From assembly GCF_950097975.1 (NCBI RefSeq), contig NZ_CATNHF010000001.1, positions 923,446 to 987,445 on the forward strand: a DNA stretch of 64,000 bases. Reading direction: 5' to 3'. This stretch comes from Microbacterium sp. T2.11-28 (GTDB lineage: Bacteria > Actinomycetota > Actinomycetes > Actinomycetales > Microbacteriaceae). The position numbers and the translations under genes were made by a program. This document shows, one piece after another, positions 14,861 through 23,746 of this stretch (position 1 is the stretch's first letter; every line of letters starts with the position of its first letter). The notes under the pieces were generated by a model. The model was not told the DNA's origin, did not search any database, and saw only the letters and a list, made by a program, of their open reading frames with translations.

Positions 14861-15225
14861 GACGGGTCCTCCTTCGCCGCCTTCTCGACGGCCTCGACGA
14901 AGCGGGCGCGCTCCTTGTCGATCCACTGCCGTCCGCCGTACGCCTGGGCGAACGTCTCGGCGAAGTCGACGGGGTCGTCGCCGACGATGTCGCGGACGGG
15001 CGTCCCGTCGAGCGCGGCGCGCTCCCACAGGTCGGCGCCGTCGACGTACATGCGCACGATGGTGTCGCCGTCGACGGTGCCGCCGTAGTACATCAGGTAG
15101 CGCTGAAACGCCTCGGCGGCCCCGCGATACGGCGCGGGGAGTGCCTCGATGCGCGCCTTGGCTGCGCGGTACTGCTTCTTCTGCTCGAGCGGTCCGACGA
15201 TCAGCTCGATCCATTTCGCGGTCAT
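14857..15225 (-). CDS. DUF1048 family protein
   Basis: Small protein of 122 aa matching the DUF1048 pattern: an N-terminal helix with KWIELIVGPLEQKKQYRAAKARIEALP, a middle AFQRYLMYYGG, and a C-terminal helix. The function is unknown, but such genes are regularly found beside PadR regulators and ABC exporters, as here. It overlaps the PadR gene by ATGA and the ATPase by ATGA, so all four genes form one translationally coupled operon. Cytosolic, no membrane segment. Confidence 0.85.
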   Translation of the reverse strand: MTAKWIELIVGPLEQKKQYRAAKARIEALPAPYRGAAEAFQRYLMYYGGTVDGDTIVRMYVDGADLWERAALDGTPVRDIVGDDPVDFAETFAQAYGGRQWIDKERARFVEAVEKAAKEDPS

Positions 15226-15560
15226 GATCGGTTTCCTCCGTGCTGGTGGAGCTGGTCGAGTCGTTCGGTGAGGAAGCTCCAGGTCCTCCAGAACTCGCCG
15301 AGGTAGGCGCGGCCCTCGTCGTTGAGCGAGTAGACCTTGCGGGGCGGCCCCTTCTCCGAGGGCACCTTCTCGATGTCCACGAGTCCGCGCTGCTCGATGC
15401 GGACGAGGAGCGCGTAGATCGTCCCCTCGGCGATGTCGGTGAAGCCCTGCTCGCGCAGCGAGGCCGTGATCTCGTACCCGTATGCGGGACGCCCCGCGAG
15501 GATGGCGAGGACGATGCCCTCCAGGACGCCTTTCAGCATCTCGGTCGCCTGCTTGCCCAT
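15222..15560 (-). CDS. PadR-family transcriptional regulator
   Basis: Regulator of 112 aa with the PadR winged helix: EMLKGVLEGIVLAILAGRPAYGYEITASLREQGF and then IEQRGLVDIEKVPSEKGPPRKVYSLNDEGRAYL. GGAGGCGCG precedes ATG 15560. It heads the exporter operon and is the likely autorepressor acting on the triple repeat just upstream; by analogy with LmrR-like PadR proteins a drug exported by the ABC pump may release it. That link is inference from position. Confidence 0.92.
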   Translation of the reverse strand: MGKQATEMLKGVLEGIVLAILAGRPAYGYEITASLREQGFTDIAEGTIYALLVRIEQRGLVDIEKVPSEKGPPRKVYSLNDEGRAYLGEFWRTWSFLTERLDQLHQHGGNRS

Positions 15561-15590
15561 CGCGCCTCCGTCTCGGTCGTGGTCGGTCAG

Positions 15591-15659
15591 TATCTAGCGA
15601 CACTGACTACCGCTAGATAGTAACGCTGAATACCGGTAGATAGCAACACTGAATACCGA
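15591..15659 (-). promoter_or_regulatory. Three tandem 23-bp repeats, probable PadR operator array
   Basis: Units at 15591-15613, 15614-15636 and 15637-15659 have exactly the same length and the same plan: TA-(TC or GA)-TAG, then AACRCTGA or GACACTGA, then CTACCG or ATACCG. On the minus strand TTGCTA and, 18 bases later, TACTAT make a plausible promoter for the PadR operon inside the array. Tandem helical-phase spacing (about two turns) fits cooperative repressor binding. Confidence 0.7.
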
Positions 15660-15706
15660 CCGCACTCGAGACCTGGAGTCGGCGGCGTGCGAGCGCGCCG
15701 GCGCGC

Positions 15707-16396
15707 TCAGTCGTCGAGCTGCAGCCGATATCCCATGCCGGCCTCGGTGAGGAGATAGCGCGGATGGGCGGGGTCGGGCTCGAGCTTGCGACGCAGCTGC
15801 GAGATGTAGAGGCGCAGGTAGCCGGTGTCGGTGACGTGCTCGGATCCCCAGATCGTCGTGAGGATCGTCTGTCGGGTCACCAGGCGCCCCGGATTGCGCA
15901 GGAGGATCTCCAGCAGCTGCCACTCCGTGGGGGTGAGCCGGATCCGCTCGGTGCGGCCGTCGGCGCTGCGCGTCACGCTCCGCGCGGGCAGGTCGACCGA
16001 CACGTCGCCGAGCTCGACCACCGGGTCGGGCTCCTGCTGCGGCGCCCGCCGGGTGAGCGCGCGGATGCGGGCCAGCAGCTCGTCGATCGAGAAGGGCTTC
16101 GTGACGTAGTCGTCGGCGCCCGCGTCGAGCGCGTCGACCTTGTCGCCCGACCCGGTGCGCCCCGACACGACGAGGATCGGCGCGTCGGACCAGCCGCGGA
16201 TGGCGTGGATCACGTCGATGCCGTCCAGCGCCGGCATGCCGAGGTCGAGCAGGTAGATGTCGGGGCGGTGGTCGACCGCCGCCGCGATGGCCTGCGTGCC
16301 GTCGGCGGCCGTGACGACGTCGTATCCCTGAGCGGAGAGCGTGATCCGCAGCGCGCGGACGATCTGCGGGTCGTCGTCGGCGATGAGGATCCTCAC
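15707..16396 (-). CDS. kdpE: KdpE response regulator
   Basis: OmpR-family regulator of 229 aa that activates the kdp promoter. The receiver domain shows IADDDPQIV, phospho-acceptor Asp in IYLLDLGMPALDG and Lys in DYVTKPFS; the C-terminal winged helix includes LTPTEWQLLEILLRNPGRLVTRQTIL and YLRLYISQLRRKLEPDP. It overlaps kdpD by ATGA. Last gene of the kdp operon on this strand. Confidence 0.96.
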   Translation of the reverse strand: MRILIADDDPQIVRALRITLSAQGYDVVTAADGTQAIAAAVDHRPDIYLLDLGMPALDGIDVIHAIRGWSDAPILVVSGRTGSGDKVDALDAGADDYVTKPFSIDELLARIRALTRRAPQQEPDPVVELGDVSVDLPARSVTRSADGRTERIRLTPTEWQLLEILLRNPGRLVTRQTILTTIWGSEHVTDTGYLRLYISQLRRKLEPDPAHPRYLLTEAGMGYRLQLDD

Positions 16397-18897
16397 TCCG
16401 GAGCCTCCTCGGGACTCGCCTGCCCGGCGGCCGGCAGCGCGATGACCATCGTGAGCCCTCCCCCGGGTGTGTCCTCCGGCGTGAGCGTACCGCCCATCCC
16501 CTCCACGAACCCCTTCGACAGGGCCAGTCCGAGCCCGAGCCCCGTCGTGTTGTCGGTGTCGCCGAGGCGCTGGAAGGGCACGAAGATGTCGTCGCGGCGG
16601 TCGGCGGGCACCCCGGCGCCGTGATCGACGATCCGCAGCTCGACCATGTCGCCGAACGCGCTCGAGGCGATCCGCACCCGCGCGCCGTCCGGCGAGTGCC
16701 GCACCGCGTTGGCGAGCAGGTTGACCACCGCCCGCTGGAGGAGCACCGGATCGGCGCGCATCGGCGGCGCAGCCAGCGCCAGATCCACGGTCGCCGGGCC
16801 GAGGCCCAGCTCGTCGAGGGCGGGCAGGACGACGTCGGCGGCGTCGACCGTCGAGAGCGAGATCGCCAGCGCTCCGGCCTGCAGACGGCTGACGTCGAGC
16901 AGGTCGGTGACGAGCGCGGCGAGCGTGGCGAGGCTCTCATCGGCCGTGGCGAGCAGCTCGGCGCGGTCGTCCTCGCTGAGGGTGCCGTCGAGCGGGGCGC
17001 TGCGGAGCCCGCCGACGGCGGCGGTCGCCGCGGCGAGGGGCCGGCGCAGATCGTGACTGAGCGCGGACAGGAGCGCGCTGCGCACCCGATCGGAGGCGGC
17101 GAGCGGCTCCAGGCCGCTGGCGACCTCGGCGAGGTCGCGGTGGGCGAGCGCGGCGTCCAGCTGCGCGACGAGGACGGCCAGCCGCCGGCGCTCCGAGGCG
17201 GGCAGGTCGGCCCCGTGGAGTTCGAGCACGGCCCGCTCGCCGATCGGCACCGGCGTGTGTCGACCGTCGGGGAGCGGCTCCCCGCTCGTGGCGAGCACGA
17301 CGTCGCCCGCGACGAGCCGCACGCCGGCGAGGCCGAACGCCTCGCGGGCGCGCTCCACCAGGGCCTCCACGGCGCCCGAGCCGCGCAGGACGCTGCCGGA
17401 CACAGTCTGCAGCAGCTCCGACTCCGCCGCCGCCCGGCGCGCGGCGCGGGTCTTGCGGGCGGCGCGGTCGACCACGAAGCTCACGAGGATCGCGATCGTC
17501 ACGTAGAGCCCCAGCGCGAGCAGATGCAGCGGCTCCTGCACCGTGATCGTGAACAGCGGCTCGACGAAGAAGTAGTCCAGCGTGATGCCGCTGAGCACCG
17601 CCGCCCACAGGGCCGGCCAGATCCCGCCCACGAGCGCGACGACGACGACGAGCAGCTGATAGCTGAGCACATCGCTCGTGATCGACTCGGTGCTGCGGAA
17701 CGAGACCAGCAGCCACGTCAGGAGCGGGCCCCCCACCATCGCGAGCGCGAACCCCGCGAGCCGGCGGCGTGCACTCAGCGCGCCGCCCAGCCGCGGCAGC
17801 GCGAATCTCCCGCCGGCGGCGGAGTGGGTGACGATGTGCACGTCGATGTCGCCGGACTCGCGGATGACGGTGGCGCCGATGCCCGGGCCGGTCAGCAGCG
17901 CCGCGAGCCTGCTGCGTCTGCTCACGCCGAGCACGAGCTGGGTCGCATCGACCGAGCGGGCGAACTCGACGAGGGCGCGCGGGACGTCCTCCCCCACCAC
18001 CTGGTGGAACGTGCCGCCGAGCTTCTCGACGAGGGCGCGCTGCTCGGCGAGCGCCGCCGGGTGCGCGGCGCGCAGGCCGTCCTGGCTGGTCACGTGCACC
18101 GCGAGCAGCTGCCCGCCCGCCGAGCGCGCCGCGATCCGGGCGCCGCGGCGCAGGAGCGTCTCGCCCTCCGGTCCGCCCGTCAGCGTGACGACCACCCGCT
18201 CGCGGGCCTCCCACCGGCGCTCGATGCCGTGCTCGGCGCGGTAGTCCTTGAGCGCCTGGTCCACCTCGTCGGCCAGCCACAGCAGGGCGAGCTCCCGCAG
18301 CGCCGTCAGGTTGCCGAGACGGAAGTAGTTCGACAGGGCCGCGTCGACGCGCTCCGCGGGATAGACGAGCCCGCCGGCGAGGCGGTCGCGCAGCGCCTGC
18401 GGCGCCAGGTCGACGACCTCCACCTGGTCGGCCGCCCGCAGCACCTCGTCCGGAACCGTCTCGCGCTGCGGCGCTCCGGTGATCTGCTCCACGACGTCGT
18501 TGAGCGACTCGATGTGCTGGATGTTGACGGTCGAGATGACGTCGATCCCTGCGTCCAGCAGCTCCCGCACGTCCTGCCAGCGCTTCTCGTGGCGCGAGCC
18601 CGGAGCGTTGGTGTGGGCGAGCTCGTCGACGAGCGCGACATCGGGGCGGCGGGCGAGCACGGCGTCGAGGTCCATCTCGCTCAGCTCGACGTCGCGGTGA
18701 CGGACGGACCGGCGCGGCACCGCTTCGAGCCCCCGCGTCATCCGCAGCGTGGCGGCGCGGCCGTGGGTCTCCACGACGGCGACGACGACGTCCGCGCCCT
18801 CGTTCTGCAGGCGCGCGCCCTCCTCGAGCATCGCGTAGGTCTTCCCGACACCCGGAGCGGCCCCGAGGAGGACGCGCAGCCGTCCGCGTCCGCTCAT
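16393..18897 (-). CDS. kdpD: KdpD osmosensitive potassium sensor kinase
   Basis: Sensor kinase of 834 aa. Order of domains: N-terminal KdpD domain with Walker A GAAPGVGKTY (residues 12-21) and DELAHTN; a universal-stress-like region near 240-360; four transmembrane helices at about 385-480 (DUF4118); a GAF-like stretch; HisKA with LSHDLRRPLAAA; and the HATPase with NAVRHSPDGA and GLGLGLALSKG. ATG 18897 is preferred because GGAAGG lies six bases upstream, whereas GTG 18903 would abut that sequence. It senses low potassium or osmotic upshift and phosphorylates KdpE. Confidence 0.96.
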   Translation of the reverse strand: MSGRGRLRVLLGAAPGVGKTYAMLEEGARLQNEGADVVVAVVETHGRAATLRMTRGLEAVPRRSVRHRDVELSEMDLDAVLARRPDVALVDELAHTNAPGSRHEKRWQDVRELLDAGIDVISTVNIQHIESLNDVVEQITGAPQRETVPDEVLRAADQVEVVDLAPQALRDRLAGGLVYPAERVDAALSNYFRLGNLTALRELALLWLADEVDQALKDYRAEHGIERRWEARERVVVTLTGGPEGETLLRRGARIAARSAGGQLLAVHVTSQDGLRAAHPAALAEQRALVEKLGGTFHQVVGEDVPRALVEFARSVDATQLVLGVSRRSRLAALLTGPGIGATVIRESGDIDVHIVTHSAAGGRFALPRLGGALSARRRLAGFALAMVGGPLLTWLLVSFRSTESITSDVLSYQLLVVVVALVGGIWPALWAAVLSGITLDYFFVEPLFTITVQEPLHLLALGLYVTIAILVSFVVDRAARKTRAARRAAAESELLQTVSGSVLRGSGAVEALVERAREAFGLAGVRLVAGDVVLATSGEPLPDGRHTPVPIGERAVLELHGADLPASERRRLAVLVAQLDAALAHRDLAEVASGLEPLAASDRVRSALLSALSHDLRRPLAAATAAVGGLRSAPLDGTLSEDDRAELLATADESLATLAALVTDLLDVSRLQAGALAISLSTVDAADVVLPALDELGLGPATVDLALAAPPMRADPVLLQRAVVNLLANAVRHSPDGARVRIASSAFGDMVELRIVDHGAGVPADRRDDIFVPFQRLGDTDNTTGLGLGLALSKGFVEGMGGTLTPEDTPGGGLTMVIALPAAGQASPEEAPE

Positions 18898-18899
18898 GC

Positions 18900-19514
18900 T
18901 CACCCTTCCCGCCGGTCCATCGCCAGGTTCAGCTCGACCACGTCGACGACCGGCTCTCCAAGGTAGCCAAGGTCCCGGCCCTGCGTGTGCTGCGCCACGA
19001 GCTGCTGCACGTCGGCGGGCGTCCAGCCGCGCGCGGCGGCGACGCGGTCGATCTGGATCCGAGCGTAGGCCGGGGAGATGTGCGGGTCGAGGCCCGATGC
19101 GGAGGCCGTGATCGCATCGGCGGGCACCTCGGACGGTGCGACGCCGTTCAGCGCCGCCACCTCCGCCCGCCGCTGCGTGATGGCCGCCGCCAGATCGTCG
19201 TTCTCCGGCCCGAGGTTGGACCCGGACGACGCGGCGCCGTCATAGCCGTCTCCGGCCGCCGACGGCCGCGGCTGGAAGTACTCCGGCAGCGGCGCGCCGT
19301 CGGCGTCGGCGAAACTCTGCCCGACGAGCGCGGAGCCGACGACGGCGCCGCTGTCGTCGCGCAGCAGCGAGCCGGCCGCCTGGCCGGGCAGCGCCAGCTG
19401 TCCGACCGCCGTGACGAGCGCCGTGTAGCCGATGCCGAGCACGATCGTGAAGAGAGCCATCGCCCGGATGGCGACCCAGGCGGTGCGTCCGGTGGCGCGG
19501 GAGGAAGTGTTCAT
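18900..19514 (-). CDS. kdpC: Potassium-transporting ATPase KdpC subunit
   Basis: Single-span subunit (204 aa) that stabilises the KdpFABC complex and enhances ATP affinity. One N-terminal helix (residues 14-36, IRAMALFTIVLGIGYTALV) is followed by an extracytoplasmic domain with the family signatures GSALVGQSFADADGAPLPEYFQPRPSA, SGSNLGPEN and SASGLDPHISPAYARIQIDRVA. AGGAG is spaced properly before ATG 19514. The C-terminus ends VDVVELNLAMDRREG. Confidence 0.96.
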   Translation of the reverse strand: MNTSSRATGRTAWVAIRAMALFTIVLGIGYTALVTAVGQLALPGQAAGSLLRDDSGAVVGSALVGQSFADADGAPLPEYFQPRPSAAGDGYDGAASSGSNLGPENDDLAAAITQRRAEVAALNGVAPSEVPADAITASASGLDPHISPAYARIQIDRVAAARGWTPADVQQLVAQHTQGRDLGYLGEPVVDVVELNLAMDRREG

Positions 19515-19566
19515 CGCAGGACTCCTGGAGAGAGGGGATTCGGAGGCGTGGGGTCGGAGGTGGGGT

Positions 19567-21720
19567 TCAGAAGCCGGGCAGCAGGCGCACGACGAGGTCG
19601 ATGAGCCAGATGCCGACGAAGGGGGCGACGACGCCGCCGAGTCCGTAGACGAGGAGGTTCCGCCCGAGTATCCGCGACGCGTTCATCGGCCGGTAGCGGA
19701 CGCCCCGGAGGGCGAGCGGGATGAGGATGACGATGATGATCGCGTTGAAGACGATCGCCGACAGCACCGCGGACGCCGGCGAGTGCAGCCCCATGATGTT
19801 CAGGGCCGCCAGCCCCGGGAACACGCCCATGAACATGGCCGGGATGATCGCGAAGTACTTCGCGATGTCGTTGGCGATCGAGAAGGTGGTGAGGGCGCCC
19901 CGCGTGATCAGCAGCTGCTTGCCGATCCGCACGATGTCGATCAGCTTCGTCGGATCGGAGTCGAGGTCGACCATGTTTCCGGCCTCCTTCGCCGCCGACG
20001 TCCCGGAGTTCATCGCCACGCCGACGTCGGCCTGCGCGAGTGCGGGCGCGTCGTTGGTCCCGTCACCGGTCATGGCGACGAGGTTCCCTCCCTCCTGCTC
20101 GCGGCGGATGTAGGCGAGCTTGTCCTCGGGCGTCGCCTCGGCGAGGACGTCGTCGACGCCCGCCTCGCGCGCGATGGCCGCCGCCGTCAGCGGATTGTCC
20201 CCGGTCACCATCACCGTGCGGATGCCCATGGCGCGAAGCTCCGAGAACCGCTCCGTGAGCCCCTCCTTGACGACGTCCTTCAGGTGCACCACGCCGAGCA
20301 CGCCGGCCGCATCGGGGCCGATCGCGGCGACCACGAGCGGCGTGCCTCCCGACTGGGCGATGCGGTCGGTCTCCCCCGCGAGCTCCGTCCGCTGGGCCTC
20401 GCCGGGCGCGTGGCCCGCGTCGGCGAGCCAGGCCGCCACCGCGGAGGCGGCACCCTTGCGGATGCGCGTGCCGTCGGGCAGGTCGAGGCCGCTCATCCGC
20501 GTCTGCGCGGTGAAGGGCACGATCTCGCCCCGCACCTCGTCTCCCGATCCCGGCGCTCCGGCGCTCATCCCCAGGCGCGCGGCGAGCTCGACGATCGAGC
20601 TGCCCTCGGGGGTCGGGTCGGCCGACGAGGCCAGGGCGGCGGCGCGCACGAGGTCGCGTTCGGCGACGCCGGCGAGCGGGACGAACTCCGAGGCGCGCCG
20701 GTTGCCGTAGGTGATGGTGCCGGTCTTGTCCAGGAGCAGCGTGGTCACGTCGCCGGCCGCCTCGACGGCGCGCCCCGACATCGCGAGGACGTTCCGCTGC
20801 ACGAGCCGGTCCATGCCGGCGATGCCGATCGCCGAGAGGAGCGCTCCGATGGTCGTCGGGATGAGGCAGACGAGCAGGGCCACCAGCACCGGGATGCTCA
20901 CCGGGGCGGCCGCGTACGACGCGATCGGGTTGAGGACGAGCGCGACGACGACGAACACGATCGACAGGCTCGCCAGCAGGATGCTCAGGGCGATCTCGTT
21001 GGGCGTCTTCTGACGCGCGGCGCCCTCGACGAGGGCGATCATCCGGTCGACGAAGGTCTCGCCGGGCTTCGAGGTGATCCGCACCACGATGCGGTCGGAG
21101 AGCACCCGGGTGCCGCCGGTGACGGCGCTGCGGTCGCCGCCGGACTCGCGGATCACGGGCGCGGACTCGCCTGTGATCGCCGACTCGTCGACCGAGGCGA
21201 TGCCCCACACGACGTCGCCGTCGCCCGGGATGAGCTCGCCGGCCGACACGACCACGACGTCTCCGACGCGCAGCTCCGCCGACGACACGTCCGCAGAAGT
21301 CGCCGTCGCGGCCGACGGATCGGCGGCGGGGTCGTACCCCGCGACCCGATGCGCCACCGTGCTCGTCCGGGTGGCGCGCAGCGTGTCGGCCTGGGCTTTG
21401 CCGCGCCCCTCGGCCACGGACTCCGCGACGTTCGCGAAGAAGACGGTGAGCCAGAGCCAGGCCGCGATGATCGCGGCGAACGGCACGGGCACCTCGGCGC
21501 CGCCCGACGACGAGGGTCCACCGAGGAACGGCTCGGCGATCGCGATGGCCGTCGTCAGCGCCGCGCCCACCCACACGAGGAACATCACGGGGTTGCGCCA
21601 CTGGGCGCGGGGGTCGAGCTTGCGGACGGCGCCCGGGAGGGCGGCGGGGATCGCGGCGAGCAGCCGTCCGCGGCCGGCGGCGGCGGGCCGCGCGTCGGCG
21701 GATTCGGTCAGTGAGGACAT
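19567..21720 (-). CDS. kdpB: Potassium-transporting ATPase KdpB subunit
   Basis: Catalytic P-type ATPase subunit, 717 aa. The phosphorylation motif [13 protein letters not shown], the TGES loop ([12 protein letters not shown]), the KGAASAV nucleotide region and the hinge [18 protein letters not shown] are all intact. N-terminal and C-terminal hydrophobic segments frame the cytoplasmic domains as expected. It hydrolyses ATP to power potassium uptake through KdpA. Three bases separate it from kdpA; 52 bases separate it from kdpC. Confidence 0.97.
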   Translation of the reverse strand: MSSLTESADARPAAAGRGRLLAAIPAALPGAVRKLDPRAQWRNPVMFLVWVGAALTTAIAIAEPFLGGPSSSGGAEVPVPFAAIIAAWLWLTVFFANVAESVAEGRGKAQADTLRATRTSTVAHRVAGYDPAADPSAATATSADVSSAELRVGDVVVVSAGELIPGDGDVVWGIASVDESAITGESAPVIRESGGDRSAVTGGTRVLSDRIVVRITSKPGETFVDRMIALVEGAARQKTPNEIALSILLASLSIVFVVVALVLNPIASYAAAPVSIPVLVALLVCLIPTTIGALLSAIGIAGMDRLVQRNVLAMSGRAVEAAGDVTTLLLDKTGTITYGNRRASEFVPLAGVAERDLVRAAALASSADPTPEGSSIVELAARLGMSAGAPGSGDEVRGEIVPFTAQTRMSGLDLPDGTRIRKGAASAVAAWLADAGHAPGEAQRTELAGETDRIAQSGGTPLVVAAIGPDAAGVLGVVHLKDVVKEGLTERFSELRAMGIRTVMVTGDNPLTAAAIAREAGVDDVLAEATPEDKLAYIRREQEGGNLVAMTGDGTNDAPALAQADVGVAMNSGTSAAKEAGNMVDLDSDPTKLIDIVRIGKQLLITRGALTTFSIANDIAKYFAIIPAMFMGVFPGLAALNIMGLHSPASAVLSAIVFNAIIIVILIPLALRGVRYRPMNASRILGRNLLVYGLGGVVAPFVGIWLIDLVVRLLPGF

Positions 21721-21723
21721 GGT

Positions 21724-23397
21724 TCAGATCAGCCCTTCCGCCAGGGGACCCAGCGCGAGAACGGGGAAATAGGTCAGTGCGGTCACGATGAGGATCGTGC
21801 CGACCAGGAGCCCGACGAACAGCGGGCGGTGGGTGGGGAGCGTGCCGGAGGTCTCGGGCACGGCATCCTGCGCGGCCAGCGATCCCGCCAGCGCGAGGAC
21901 GAGCGCGATCGGCACGAACCGGCCGAGGAGCATGGCGACTCCGAGCGCGGTGTTGAGCCACGGCGTGTTGGCCGTGAGCCCCGCGAAGGCCGAGCCGTTG
22001 TTGTTCGCGGCCGACGTGAAGGCGTACAGCACCTCGGACAGTCCGTGGACCCCGGGGTTCCAGATCGACGTCGTGGTGACGTCGTCGCGGACGCCGGGCA
22101 GGGCGAAGCTCAGCGCGGTGCCGAGCAGCACGAGCACGGGCGTGACGAGGATGTAGAGGCTCGCGAGCTTGATCTCGCGCGGCCCGATCTTCTTGCCGAG
22201 GTACTCCGGGGTGCGACCGACCAGCAGTCCCGCGATGAAGACGGCGATGACGGCGAACACGAGGATGCCGTACAGACCGGAGCCGACGCCGCCGGGGGCG
22301 AGCTCGCCGAGCATCATGTTGAGCATCGGCATCATCCCGCCGAGCGCCGTGAACGAGTCGTGCATCGCGTTGACCGCCCCGGTGGAGGTCAGCGTGCTCG
22401 TCGAGGCGAACAGCGTGGAGCCCACGATTCCGAAGCGGGTCTCCTTGCCCTCCATCGCCGCCCCGGCCAGCCCCGGCGCCGTCCCCGATCCGGCCAGCTC
22501 GAACGCGGTCAGCGCGGCGAAGGAGGCGACGAAGAGCACCGCCATCGCGGCCAGGATGGCCCGGCCCTGCCGCTGATCGCCGATCATCGCGCCGAAGGTG
22601 CGCGGCAGCGAGAAGGGGATCAGCAGCATCAGCACGATCTCGAACAGGCTCGTCCATGCCGTGGGGTTCTCGAACGGGTGGGCGGAGTTGGCGTTGAAGA
22701 AGCCGCCGCCGTTGGTGCCGAGGAGCTTGATCGCCTCCTGCGAGGCGACCGGCCCGCCGGGGAGAGCCTGCGTGCCCCCGCTGACGGTCGTGATCTCGGT
22801 GAACCCGGCGAGATTCTGGATGACACCGCCCGCGAGGAGGACGACGGCGGCCACCACCGCGAGGGGAGCCAGGATGCGGAAGGTCCCGCGCACGAGGTCG
22901 ACCCAGAAGTTGCCGATGGTGCCGCTGCGGCGTGCCGCGATGCCCCGAACGAGCGCGACCGCCACCGCCATGCCGACGGCGGCCGAGACGAAGTTCTGCA
23001 CCGCCAGCGCCCCCGCCTGGGCGGCGTAGCCGAGGGTCTGCTCCGGCGAGTACGACTGCCAGTTGGTGTTGGTGACGAAGGAGATCGCGGTGTTGAACGC
23101 GAGGTGCTCGCTGGGTGCCCCGAGGCCCAGCGCGTAGGGCAGCCAGGGCTGGAGGCGCTGGATCGCGTAAACGAGGACCACCCCGACGGCGGAGAACACG
23201 AGCACCGAGCGCAGGTACGCCGGCCACGACTGGGCGGCGCGGGGGTCGACCCCGATCACCCGGTAGAGACCGCGCTCGGCGGCGGCGTCCCGGGACGACG
23301 TGTAGACCCACGCCATGTAGTCGCCCAGCGGGCGGTGGGCGAGAGCGAGGACCAGGGCGACGGTGAGCAGGGCGCCGCCGGCGAACACCCACTCCAT
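21724..23397 (-). CDS. kdpA: Potassium-transporting ATPase KdpA subunit
   Basis: Channel-like subunit of 557 aa with about ten hydrophobic segments. Selectivity-filter-type loops are visible, for example [52 protein letters not shown] and [13 protein letters not shown], each with the family spacing. ATG 23397 overlaps the kdpF stop as TGATG. It binds and translocates potassium with high affinity in the KdpFABC complex. Confidence 0.97.
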   Translation of the reverse strand: MEWVFAGGALLTVALVLALAHRPLGDYMAWVYTSSRDAAAERGLYRVIGVDPRAAQSWPAYLRSVLVFSAVGVVLVYAIQRLQPWLPYALGLGAPSEHLAFNTAISFVTNTNWQSYSPEQTLGYAAQAGALAVQNFVSAAVGMAVAVALVRGIAARRSGTIGNFWVDLVRGTFRILAPLAVVAAVVLLAGGVIQNLAGFTEITTVSGGTQALPGGPVASQEAIKLLGTNGGGFFNANSAHPFENPTAWTSLFEIVLMLLIPFSLPRTFGAMIGDQRQGRAILAAMAVLFVASFAALTAFELAGSGTAPGLAGAAMEGKETRFGIVGSTLFASTSTLTSTGAVNAMHDSFTALGGMMPMLNMMLGELAPGGVGSGLYGILVFAVIAVFIAGLLVGRTPEYLGKKIGPREIKLASLYILVTPVLVLLGTALSFALPGVRDDVTTTSIWNPGVHGLSEVLYAFTSAANNNGSAFAGLTANTPWLNTALGVAMLLGRFVPIALVLALAGSLAAQDAVPETSGTLPTHRPLFVGLLVGTILIVTALTYFPVLALGPLAEGLI

Positions 23398-23486
23398 CAG
23401 AACCGCTCCGGCGTCAGGAGGGCGATGACGAGGTAGGCGACGGCGGCGACGCCGAGGACGACGGCGAGCGCTTCGAAGACGATCAC
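23397..23486 (-). CDS. kdpF: KdpF small membrane subunit (29 aa)
   Basis: Tiny hydrophobic subunit starting at GTG 23486. The peptide begins [19 protein letters not shown] and ends LLTPERF; the single helix followed by a short polar PER tail is the KdpF signature. It overlaps kdpA by TGATG and overlaps the tiny gene upstream by GTGA. KdpF stabilises the Kdp complex as a lipid-like peptide. Confidence 0.9.
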   Translation of the reverse strand: MIVFEALAVVLGVAAVAYLVIALLTPERF

Positions 23487-23566
23487 AGCTTCTCGACCGC
23501 CTTGCCGATGAGGCCGACGATGACGAAGAGGGCGAGCGCGCCTGCGAGGAAGGCGATGTCGAGCAC
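23483..23566 (-). CDS. Second tiny membrane protein upstream of kdpF (27 aa)
   Basis: An open frame from GTG 23566 encodes [17 protein letters not shown], then [10 protein letters not shown] and stop. It is a single hydrophobic helix with a basic amphipathic end, similar in size to KdpF but with a different sequence, and its stop overlaps the kdpF start as GTGA. Overlap coupling and the non-random hydrophobic pattern argue that it is translated. It would be the first gene of the kdp operon. I believe similar short frames occur at this place in other actinobacteria, but I cannot check this here; no function is known. Confidence 0.68.
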   Translation of the reverse strand: MLDIAFLAGALALFVIVGLIGKAVEKL

Positions 23567-23678
23567 GGAGGATCCGATCGATGGGTGACGGACCGCGAAG
23601 TCCGGGCGCCGGGATGACGCAACACCCGATCCCACACCCGGCGGCCGCGCGATCCCCCGGTCCTCACGGAATCCATAC

Positions 23679-23705
23679 GGCTTCGCGCACTTCCCTCACG
23701 AAGCC
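23679..23705 (-). other. Inverted repeat between chrA and the kdp operon
   Basis: GGCTTCG and CGAAGCC (7-bp arms, 13-base loop) lie in the 180-base gap after the chrA stop and before the first kdp gene, all on the minus strand. It may be a weak terminator for chrA or a regulator site (KdpE) for kdp. There is no U-tract. Adjacent minus-strand TTCGTGAGG and TTCCGTGAGG form an imperfect direct repeat that could also be a binding site. Confidence 0.4.
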
Positions 23706-23746
23706 CCTACGCCGGCGGTCGCCCCGGCCGCGGGCGGGGAGCGCCG

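Noticed and set aside
15591..15659. CRISPR-like array at the PadR repeats
   Set aside because: Units are contiguous with no spacers, and there is no cas gene; better explained as operator repeats.
16621..18966. A 781-residue plus-strand frame opposite kdpD
   Set aside because: Shadow frame of kdpD; no start signal and no recognisable fold.
20063..23392. A 1109-residue frame on the minus strand overlapping kdpA and kdpB in another phase
   Set aside because: Arg/Gly/Ala-rich low-complexity translation with no domain; both Kdp proteins are intact in their own frames.
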